This document shows, piece after piece, positions 1 to 5,080 of a DNA stretch of 5,080 nt. Numbering within the stretch: position 1 is the stretch's first letter; every line of letters begins with the position of its first letter. The notes under the pieces are model-generated. The model did not search any database and had not been told where the DNA came from. It saw only the letters and a program-made list of their open reading frames with translations. The translations under genes were made by a program, and so were the position numbers. Source of the stretch: Akkermansia muciniphila (GTDB lineage: Bacteria > Verrucomicrobiota > Verrucomicrobiia > Limisphaerales > UBA9464); contig CAMCFL010000293.1 in assembly GCA_945873715.1 (NCBI GenBank), positions 1 through 5,080 on the forward strand, given 5' to 3'.

Positions 1-3000
1 GGCACGGAGGCGCAGCTGGGCGTGATCGCCAACCAGGGAACCCTTGCCGAGATCTACGCCTACGACGGCCGCACCAACGTTGTCCGCGTCGCGAGCTTCA
101 CCGCCACTGCCCTCGATCCCTTCACGCGATTCGTCGGGTCGGGTCCGACGAACGTCCACCTGTTCTCCGGTGCCGGCGGTGTCTCGACCACGTTCCGGAG
201 CATGGCCTGGGACGGCAAGGGATACCCGGTGATCGCGTCGGGCCGTCTGTCCCCGCTGGCCCGGACCGCTGCCCAGGCGAACGTCGCCCAGTTCCAGCGC
301 GAACCCTTCGTGAGCGCGGTGCCGGTGTTGCTGGCTTTGAACTCGGTGGCCGACTGGGCCTCTGCTCCCACCTTCGGCACCAACACGGCCCTGGGTGTGA
401 GCAATCGGGTGCTCAACGTCACCGGCGAATCCTTTGCCAACTCGGGCACGGGTCTGTCCCAACCCGTGGCGGCCACCCTCGCCACCGAGCCCAACACCAC
501 CCACGCCCTGGTGTCGCAGTATCAGGAGTCCATCGCCATCTCCACCCTGTCCCCTGCCATCGGCACCCTCGTCTCGGATCTCCGGCTGCGTCCGGCCTCG
601 GGCGTGTTCGACGCCGGCATCTTCGTCACGCTCACCGCCGGCAATCCCACCGATCGCCTGTTCTTCCGGACCAATGGCAGTCCCTGGACGAGTTACACGG
701 CTCCGCTCTACCTCTACGGCGAGACGACCATCGAAGCCTACGGATCCCCGGCCAGCGGCATCGCCCGATCGTCGATCGTCTCCGCCCGCTACCAGTTCAC
801 CCAACCCTGGTATGCCATCGATTCCGACGACGACGGGGTCCCTGATTTCGTCGAGGAAGTGCGCGGGCTGAATCCCCAGGGTGGATCGGATTCCGATGGC
901 GATGGCTTCACGGACTTCGACGAGATCCTGTCCGGGTTCAACCCGGCCCGGACCAACAGCGCGCCGGGTTCCAACCACATCGCTTCGACGCTGATCTTTC
1001 CCGTCGATCTCAGCGTGACGCCGCAACCGATCCTCGTTCCTCCGCCGGGCGGGGGAGCCCAGACGGGAACATTGATCCAGGTCCGTACTCCACAGGGTTC
1101 CTTGCTGGCCCAGGCGATGACGTTGCGGAAGTTGCCGACGGTGTCTCCCGCGGCGGATCTGCGACTGAACTTCGCCGCCGGATCCATCGTGGCGCTTTCG
1201 ACACCGGAACACTTCTACGTCACCCCGGATCGCACTCCTCCCACCGAGCCCAGTGGTCGCGAGTTGCTCGGCGTGGTGACCGTGCCGCCGCCGGCCTTCG
1301 AGTCCGTTCCCTTTGTGCCGCCGGTCACCGCCGTTCCGCTGACGTTAGCCCGCCAGGCTGAAGTGTGGGAGGCCGACGCCCGGACGTTCGTCCGGTCCAA
1401 TGTGCCGCCGCAGGTCACCTCCGTGCTGCAGTCGGTGGATGTGCTGGTCGGCGTGCTGATGGAACGGAAGCTGGATCTGCTGCTCCCGACCAATGTCTGG
1501 TCGCGTACCAATCGGGTCACCTTGTTCTCCCATCGTCCGCGGGATGCGGGCCGGACGAATCCGCCGGTGGACGCGTTGAACTGGCTGGGTTCGCCCCTGC
1601 GTTCGAACACCTGGAACCTGAACGCGCTGCTCGCCGGTCTCGATCAGGGAACCAAGCTCCTGACCAACACCCAGGTGGTCCAGTTGCGGTTGCTCAACGC
1701 CAGTCTCTACGGCGTCTGCACCTTCTCGAACATCACCACCGTCACCAACGGAACCAATGTCATCCGGCTCTCGACCTATCCGCCCCTGGTGGAGGCCCTG
1801 CGTTCGTTGGTCGAGTCGAACAGCCTGCCGGAACCCTACGCCAGCCTGACCCTGTTCCCAGCCGCCTTCGTCTCCAATGCCGCCGCCGGCGCGCGGACGA
1901 TCCTCGATTCCGTCCAACCCCGCCCGCGGGTGGACGTGGCGCTCGCCGTTGGTCCCAATTCCTTCATGGGAGATTGCGGGGTCCTTTTCGACGCGACCGG
2001 AAGGCGGGTCGCCCTGCGGGATCGCTACGGTCGGGCTTATCTTCCCGGAGCGGCATTTGACGTTCCCGAGGGCGCGTTGGTCCGGCTGATCGGCTTCGAG
2101 GATGTTGCCGTTCCCACCTGCGCCGATCGCGCCATCGAGGTCATCGCACTCGCCCTGACCGACGTGCCAGCCGGGCTCCACTCGGATCTGGATGGCGATG
2201 GACTGGAGGATTCCTGGGAACTGGCCTTCCTCGGCGGAACACTCGATGAGAATGGAGCGAATGACCACGACGGGGATCGGTTCTCCAACCGACTCGAACT
2301 GCTCGCCGGAACCGATCCCTCCAACGCCGCCAGCACTCCGCCCGGCCCACCGCCCGATGCCGAGCTCGCGGCCGACGGCATCCCCGCCGAACCCGAAGGC
2401 GACGCCGTCGCCCGCCAGGCGGCCGACGGTGCGCTTGACGTCTCGGTCGATGGGGACAGCGAGGACGGCGTGGTGCTCGACGCCGGGGACAGCGATGGCA
2501 TCGAGGCCGGGGTCGAAGGTTCCGAAGGCGCGGCCGGCCCCGCTGCGGACACGCGGTTGGCGCGCTTTGCCCGCATCGCCGCGGATTCTCCGGACTTTCC
2601 CGCCAGCCTGGTCCTGCGCGGATTCGGGACCGTTGGCGGCACCACCAATCGGCCCTTGGGCGTCACCCGCATCGCCTATGCGGACACGATCCTGACCCTG
2701 ACCCCGGACACCTCCGCGCTGGGAGCGCGATCGAACCGGGTGATCTTCCTCGGTCGCGGCGGCCTGCCCCTCGGAGGGGCGACGTTGCTGAACCTGACGC
2801 CCATCCGCATCCGCGGGACTCCTCCAGTCGGGTTCGCTCCTGGCCGCGGGGCCGGGCCAGCGGGACTGGGTTCTGCCATTGGAAACGTGGTCTCCAAGGT
2901 GGCCATGGCGACGGCCAGTGCGGTCAACGCGGTGGGTGCCGCGGCCGTGAAGACCGCCAGCACCGCCGTTTCGGTTGCCGGTGCCGCCGCGGATGCGGCG

Positions 3001-4677
3001 GGCGACGCCCTCACCGGCGGTGGCGATGAGGAAGGAGGCGAAGGCGATGAGGGTGGCGGGGAAGAGGGGTTCACGACCTGGCCCAAGCAGGTCCAGTTGC
3101 CCGACGGCACCGTCCTTTCCAACGTCACCCAGGTCGTGATCGTGCCGGCGGATCCAACCAGTCCGGTCGCGGGCGTGAGTCGCGTGAGTCTTCGTTCCTC
3201 CGAGGCCGGCTCATTCCGGCTTCGCAACGCGGGTCTTCTTCGGGATGGCTTCGCCTATGCCGCCACCGAGGGACAACGGATCCGCGGAACCCGCGATGGT
3301 ACCGGGGATGCCGGGTTTCAGCTCGTCGCGCCGCCCACCGCCGTAGGTTCGCCGGGCGGGACTCCCACCGCGATGCGGCTTCGGGTGCGGCGTTCACTCG
3401 ACCTGGCGCAGACCGTCGTCTTCAACAGCACCGACTGGGATTTCCTGGCGGCGGCCTCGGACGTGGATCTGCCGGGACAGCGCCTGTCCGACGCCGAGTT
3501 CTCTGCCCGTCTGGTGGCCCAGACGACCGCGGGACCGCTGACGGCGCGCCTCCGGTCGCGTCCGACGGCCGGCAACACCGCCACCCTGGAAATGGTTCTG
3601 GAGGGCGCGACGCTGCGGGGTGCCGAAGCCGTGTGGATCGGGGCGGATGGAACCCTTGCCTGTCGCTTCCCGCTCTCCAGTGGTGCGCTGGGCCGGATCC
3701 CCGGCTCCGCCCGCATCGTGTCGATCCAGCCGGATCTGCCGGTCCCCGGCATGACCACGCGCGCCCTCCAGCTCCGGATCGCCTTTGCTGAGCCGGTCTC
3801 CTGGACCCATCCTGTCACCGCCGCCATCTGCACCGGACAACTCCTCGTCGTGCGCGTCGAGTTCCGTTCTCCGCTTCGGTTGGTGGGGCGGCATCCGTCC
3901 TTCCACATCGATGGGCCCTCGGCCAACGGTCCCGTCCAACCCGCCGTGCGCCTCGACTGGGGGGATGCGCCCGATCCCGCCTATCCGACGCTCGCCGGTC
4001 GTGCGGGTGCCCGGCATCGGATCGTTCCCGGACTGCGCCTCGGACGGTCCATCGATCCGGAGCGCAATGGCCAACCCGCGGCCCTCGCGCTCGGCGACGA
4101 TCTCAATGGTCTGGATGACGACGATGGCGTGGCCTTCCCCACGCCGTTGATCGCCGGTCGATCCGCCTCCGTCGCGGTGCGGGTTCGCGCCCCGGCCAAT
4201 CCCGTCCGACTGGATGCGTTCATCGACTACAACGCCGACGGCGACTGGGTGGATGCGGGGGAACAGGTGTTTGCCTCGCGAACGGTCACCAACGGACTGA
4301 ACCTGCTCACCTTCACCGTTCCGGCGGGTGCGACCAACAAGGTCAGCTACGCGCGGTTTCGGCTGAGCTCCACCGGCGGTCTCGGTGCCACCGGCCTGGC
4401 CAACGATGGCGAGGTGGAGGATTACCGGGTTCGTCTGGGAACCACCAACACGCCGCCGGTCATCCGCGGTCTCCTGGTCGATGCCGACGGGCGCGCCGTC
4501 GTGGATGCCGCCTTCGATCCCGAAGGCGTGTTCACGCTCGAAGGGTCTTCCGTGCTGTCACCGGACGCTTCCTGGACTCCCGAAAGCCAATCCCTCCAGG
4601 GCAGCGCCCTCGGTACCCGACTCCCCGGCGATCCCATCACCTCCCGCCAACGCTTCTATCGTCTGCGTCAGGAGTGA
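1..4677 (+). CDS. Large modular secreted-type protein with chitobiase C-terminal-like, calcium-loop and GEVED domains (5' partial)
   Basis: The frame is open from base 1 to the TGA at 4675-4677, giving 1558 residues (numbered here with codon 1 at base 1). A GTG at base 22 follows a GGAGG at 6-10, but no signal peptide follows it and the sequence reads as mid-domain, so I treat the gene as truncated by the window edge. Modules in order: beta-rich N-terminal part (1-195); chitobiase/hexosaminidase C-terminal-like module (about 196-266, 'LRPASGVFDAGIFVTLTAG' to 'SARYQF'); paired Asp loops (274-308, DSDDDGVPD and DSDGDGFTD); unrecognised region (about 315-725); second Asp-loop block (729-773, DLDGDGLED to LAGTDP); acidic linker (779-850); Ala-rich segment (957-1004) and Gly/Glu hinge (1005-1023); GEVED domain (about 1318-1479, DWGDAPDP, LDDDDGV, IDYNADGDWVDAGEQVF, NDGEVEDYRVRL); C-terminal module ending FYRLRQE. 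No catalytic motif, membrane anchor or PEP-CTERM/LPXTG sorting signal is visible. Related proteins are usually exported; a surface, adhesive or carbohydrate-binding role is inference. Coding is certain, the function is not. Confidence 0.93.
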   Translation, partial: GTEAQLGVIANQGTLAEIYAYDGRTNVVRVASFTATALDPFTRFVGSGPTNVHLFSGAGGVSTTFRSMAWDGKGYPVIASGRLSPLARTAAQANVAQFQREPFVSAVPVLLALNSVADWASAPTFGTNTALGVSNRVLNVTGESFANSGTGLSQPVAATLATEPNTTHALVSQYQESIAISTLSPAIGTLVSDLRLRPASGVFDAGIFVTLTAGNPTDRLFFRTNGSPWTSYTAPLYLYGETTIEAYGSPASGIARSSIVSARYQFTQPWYAIDSDDDGVPDFVEEVRGLNPQGGSDSDGDGFTDFDEILSGFNPARTNSAPGSNHIASTLIFPVDLSVTPQPILVPPPGGGAQTGTLIQVRTPQGSLLAQAMTLRKLPTVSPAADLRLNFAAGSIVALSTPEHFYVTPDRTPPTEPSGRELLGVVTVPPPAFESVPFVPPVTAVPLTLARQAEVWEADARTFVRSNVPPQVTSVLQSVDVLVGVLMERKLDLLLPTNVWSRTNRVTLFSHRPRDAGRTNPPVDALNWLGSPLRSNTWNLNALLAGLDQGTKLLTNTQVVQLRLLNASLYGVCTFSNITTVTNGTNVIRLSTYPPLVEALRSLVESNSLPEPYASLTLFPAAFVSNAAAGARTILDSVQPRPRVDVALAVGPNSFMGDCGVLFDATGRRVALRDRYGRAYLPGAAFDVPEGALVRLIGFEDVAVPTCADRAIEVIALALTDVPAGLHSDLDGDGLEDSWELAFLGGTLDENGANDHDGDRFSNRLELLAGTDPSNAASTPPGPPPDAELAADGIPAEPEGDAVARQAADGALDVSVDGDSEDGVVLDAGDSDGIEAGVEGSEGAAGPAADTRLARFARIAADSPDFPASLVLRGFGTVGGTTNRPLGVTRIAYADTILTLTPDTSALGARSNRVIFLGRGGLPLGGATLLNLTPIRIRGTPPVGFAPGRGAGPAGLGSAIGNVVSKVAMATASAVNAVGAAAVKTASTAVSVAGAAADAAGDALTGGGDEEGGEGDEGGGEEGFTTWPKQVQLPDGTVLSNVTQVVIVPADPTSPVAGVSRVSLRSSEAGSFRLRNAGLLRDGFAYAATEGQRIRGTRDGTGDAGFQLVAPPTAVGSPGGTPTAMRLRVRRSLDLAQTVVFNSTDWDFLAAASDVDLPGQRLSDAEFSARLVAQTTAGPLTARLRSRPTAGNTATLEMVLEGATLRGAEAVWIGADGTLACRFPLSSGALGRIPGSARIVSIQPDLPVPGMTTRALQLRIAFAEPVSWTHPVTAAICTGQLLVVRVEFRSPLRLVGRHPSFHIDGPSANGPVQPAVRLDWGDAPDPAYPTLAGRAGARHRIVPGLRLGRSIDPERNGQPAALALGDDLNGLDDDDGVAFPTPLIAGRSASVAVRVRAPANPVRLDAFIDYNADGDWVDAGEQVFASRTVTNGLNLLTFTVPAGATNKVSYARFRLSSTGGLGATGLANDGEVEDYRVRLGTTNTPPVIRGLLVDADGRAVVDAAFDPEGVFTLEGSSVLSPDASWTPESQSLQGSALGTRLPGDPITSRQRFYRLRQE

Positions 4678-4693
4678 AGGGCGACGCTAGGCC

Positions 4694-4712
4694 CGGATGC
4701 CGGAGGCATCCG
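4694..4712 (+). repeat. Perfect hairpin just downstream of the stop codon
   Basis: The stem is 8 bp (CGGATGCC / GGCATCCG) with a GGA loop, starting 16 bases after the TGA. Its position suits a 3'-end structure for the long mRNA. No T-tract follows (the next bases are TCGTGGAT), so it does not look like an ordinary intrinsic terminator; it might stabilise the transcript end. Together with the preceding GCC it forms a 21-bp sequence that recurs exactly at 4767-4787. Confidence 0.75.
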
Positions 4713-4758
4713 TCGTGGATGGATGGATGGGTGGAACCTCGGCGAACACACGTTCGGA
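4695..4758 (+). repeat. Direct repeat, left copy (hairpin + GGAT spacer + second hairpin)
   Basis: This matches 5026-5080. The copy begins with the stem GGATGCC-GGA-GGCATCC (4695-4711). It continues through CGTCGTGGATGGATGG and ends with the shared segment AACCTCGGCGAACACACG followed by TTCGGA. The tail contains a small hairpin CGAAC-ACAC-GTTCG (4743-4756). Relative to the right copy it carries 8 extra bases (ATGGGTGG) in the GGAT-rich spacer; otherwise the 40 bases downstream of the first hairpin are identical. It starts 17 bases after the stop codon of the long gene. Confidence 0.85.
4717..4730 (+). repeat. Short GGAT tetranucleotide repeat
   Basis: There are three GGAT units (4717-4728) plus GG, followed by a degenerate GTGG. 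The equivalent spacer in the right direct repeat has only two units (5047-5054). The copy-number difference accounts for part of the 8-base length difference and suggests slippage. Confidence 0.7.
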
Positions 4759-4766
4759 GAGCCGTC

Positions 4767-4787
4767 GCCCGGATGCCGGAGGCATCC
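4767..4787 (+). repeat. Second exact copy of the GCCC + GGATGCC hairpin
   Basis: Twenty-one bases are identical to 4691-4711, including the 7-bp stem GGATGCC-GGA-GGCATCC (4771-4787). What follows differs: here CGGAATGTAGCCGG, against CGTCGTGG in the first copy. The hairpin therefore behaves as a reusable module joined to different partner sequences. It forms the outer end of the left inverted arm. Confidence 0.8.
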
Positions 4788-4807
4788 CGGAATGTAGCCG
4801 GCGGTCC
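4772..4807 (+). repeat. Left arm of 36-bp imperfect inverted repeat
   Basis: The reverse complement of 4990-5025 matches this arm at 31 of 36 positions, with 182 bases between the arms. The arm consists of the GATGCC-GGA-GGCATC hairpin, a linker CGGAATGTAG and the stem half CCGGCGGTCC. That stem half pairs locally with 4810-4819. The five differences from the right arm are two that swap a T-A pair for a C-G pair inside the hairpin, one in CCGG(C/T)GGTCC that is matched by its pairing partner, and two at the stem edge or in the linker. Confidence 0.85.
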
Positions 4808-4819
4808 TCGGACCGCCGG
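4798..4819 (+). repeat. 10-bp near-perfect palindrome at the start of the tandem array
   Basis: CCGGCGGTCC (4798-4807) and GGACCGCCGG (4810-4819) are perfect reverse complements separated by TC. A folded form would open the innermost pair to give a CTCG tetraloop. It spans the junction between the left inverted arm and the first tandem unit, so the tandem units may derive by copying its right half. Confidence 0.8.
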
Positions 4820-4859
4820 AAGGTCCTTGGACCGCCGGAAGGTCGTCGGACCGCCGGAA
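4803..4859 (+). repeat. Tandem array of three 19-bp palindromic units
   Basis: There are three contiguous units at 4803-4821, 4822-4840 and 4841-4859. Each has the form GGTC-NNNN-GACCGCCGGAA, where NNNN is CTCG, CTTG and GTCG in turn. All the variation lies in the four central bases, which would be the apical loop of a GGTC/GACC hairpin; the other 15 positions are invariant. The array is bounded by GCCGGC on the left and CCCGAACG on the right. Confidence 0.9.
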
Positions 4860-4879
4860 CCCGAACGCGCGAGGTGGAT

Positions 4880-4897
4880 CGACCCCGGAGGGGGTCG
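4880..4897 (+). repeat. Hairpin with GGAG loop
   Basis: CGACCCC (4880-4886) pairs with GGGGTCG (4891-4897) around GGAG, a perfect 7-bp stem. The loop is close to the GGA found in the GGATGCC hairpins, although the stem sequence is unrelated. No T-tract follows. Confidence 0.65.
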
Positions 4898-4911
4898 CGC
4901 TTGCCCGAGCG

Positions 4912-4929
4912 GCACGCCCTCCGGGGTGC
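4912..4929 (+). repeat. Hairpin with TCC loop and one bulged base
   Basis: GCAC (4912-4915) pairs with GTGC (4926-4929) and CCC (4917-4919) with GGG (4923-4925). G4916 is bulged and the loop is TCC. TCC is the complement of the GGA loop seen elsewhere, as it would appear if a GGA hairpin were read from the other strand. Confidence 0.5.
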
Positions 4930-4953
4930 GGGGATCGTTTGGGGGCGTGTGTT

Positions 4954-4999
4954 CCGGTGGTCCGCCCCCCCGCCTGACGGCGTGCGAGCGGACCACCGG
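4954..4999 (+). repeat. 12-bp inverted repeat enclosing a nested small hairpin
   Basis: CCGGTGGTCCGC (4954-4965) and GCGGACCACCGG (4988-4999) are perfect reverse complements with a 22-base gap. Inside the gap CGCC-TGAC-GGCG (4971-4982) forms its own 4-bp stem, giving a two-tier structure. The arm is one base different from the CCGGCGGTCC / GGACCGCCGG palindrome at 4798-4819, and the change is made on both sides so pairing is kept. Confidence 0.8.
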
Positions 5000-5025
5000 C
5001 TACGTTCCGTGACGCCTCCGGCGTC
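4990..5025 (-). repeat. Right arm of 36-bp imperfect inverted repeat
   Basis: This is the inverted counterpart of 4772-4807. On the plus strand it reads GGACCACCGG, then the linker CTACGTTCCGT, then the perfect hairpin GACGCC-TCC-GGCGTC (5011-5025). The hairpin is the same structure as the left one with a C-G pair replacing a T-A pair. The GGACCACCGG half pairs locally with CCGGTGGTCC at 4954-4963. The direct repeat copy starts at the very next base. Confidence 0.85.
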
Positions 5026-5080
5026 GGATGCCGCGGCGTCCGTCGTGGATGGATGGAACCTCGGCGAACACACGTTCGGA
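5026..5080 (+). repeat. Direct repeat, right copy (cut by window end)
   Basis: This is the second copy of 4695-4758. Its leading hairpin is GGATGCC-GC-GGCGTCC (5026-5041), with one G.T wobble in place of the perfect stem and a shortened loop compared with the left copy. The following 40 bases match the left copy exactly apart from an 8-base deletion in the GGAT spacer. The match runs to the last base of the window, so the true repeat boundary is not visible. It abuts the right inverted arm with no gap, whereas 13 bases separate the left pair. Confidence 0.85.

Larger units (their letters stand above)
4678..5080. other. Non-coding, hairpin-rich composite repeat region downstream of the long gene
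   Basis: I see no credible gene in these 403 bases. Open frames here run through palindromes and tandem repeats, and their translations are dominated by Arg, Gly, Pro and Ser with no domain. No tRNA or rRNA feature is recognisable. The layout is: left direct repeat 4695-4758; 13 bases; left inverted arm 4772-4807; three 19-bp units 4803-4859; hairpins at 4880-4897 and 4912-4929; a 12-bp inverted repeat with nested hairpin 4954-4999; right inverted arm 4990-5025; right direct repeat from 5026 into the window end. No promoter was identified. The nesting of direct repeats outside inverted repeats resembles a non-autonomous palindromic element, but a structured transcript tail is equally possible. 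Confidence 0.8.

Noticed and set aside
1365..2060. 231-residue overlapping open frame on the plus strand
   Set aside because: Arg/Ala/Gly-rich composition without any recognisable motif, in a shifted frame of the long gene.
1345..2268. 307-residue open frame on the minus strand
   Set aside because: It lies wholly inside the well-supported long gene, shows no domain, and long antisense frames are expected in GC-rich coding DNA.
22..4677. GTG at base 22 with GGAGG at 6-10 as the true start of the long gene
   Set aside because: The frame is open upstream to base 1, no signal peptide follows, and the residues after it read as the middle of a beta-rich domain; the GGAGG spacing is also long (11 bases).
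4694..4712. Classical intrinsic terminator
   Set aside because: The stem is good but no T-run follows it.
4803..4859. CRISPR array
   Set aside because: The three 19-bp units are directly contiguous with no unique spacers.
4674..5012. 112-residue open frame overlapping the stop codon of the long gene
   Set aside because: It runs through the hairpins and the 19-bp tandem array; its translation is Arg/Gly/Pro-rich with no domain, and sequence change between copies preserves pairing rather than codons.
4687..5073. Minus-strand open frames (4687-5073 and 4637-4996) as small genes
   Set aside because: Both translate repeat sequence into low-complexity Arg/Ser/Pro-rich peptides with no motif.
4690..5080. 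Insertion sequence carrying its own transposase
   Set aside because: No transposase coding sequence fits between the inverted arms, which are only 182 bases apart.

Overview
The window holds the 3' part of one very long gene followed by about 400 bases of non-coding, hairpin-dense repeat sequence. The DNA is GC-rich, with mostly G or C in third codon positions. The protein combines a chitobiase C-terminal-like module, aspartate-rich thrombospondin-type-3-like calcium loops, a GEVED domain and a C-terminus ending in FYRLRQE. In my knowledge this mix is typical of large secreted proteins of Verrucomicrobiota (and related Planctomycetota), so a high-GC verrucomicrobial genome is the best guess. 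No marker gene in the window confirms this.

Bases 1-4677 (+) form a single open frame that is already open at the first base, so the gene almost certainly starts upstream. It encodes at least 1558 residues with no visible catalytic domain. Reading along it, there is a beta-rich N-terminal part, a chitobiase-type module, calcium-loop pairs, a long unrecognised region, a second calcium-loop block, an acidic linker, an Ala-rich helix-forming segment with a Gly/Glu hinge, another unrecognised beta-rich part, the GEVED domain and a short C-terminal module. It is most likely an extracellular structural, adhesive or glycan-binding protein. Its ligand cannot be read from the sequence.

Bases 4678-5080 contain no credible gene. 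They hold a compact composite repeat: a direct repeat (4695-4758 and 5026-5080, the second cut by the window end) enclosing a 36-bp imperfect inverted repeat (4772-4807 and 4990-5025, 31/36 matching). A 3 x 19-bp tandem array of small palindromes and several further hairpins lie between the inverted arms. Most differences between copies are base-pair-preserving changes, or fall in loops and linkers. The repeats therefore appear to be kept for their folded structure, as a mobile palindromic (REP/MITE-like) element or as a structured RNA 3' end of the long gene. This region is the most interesting part of the window.
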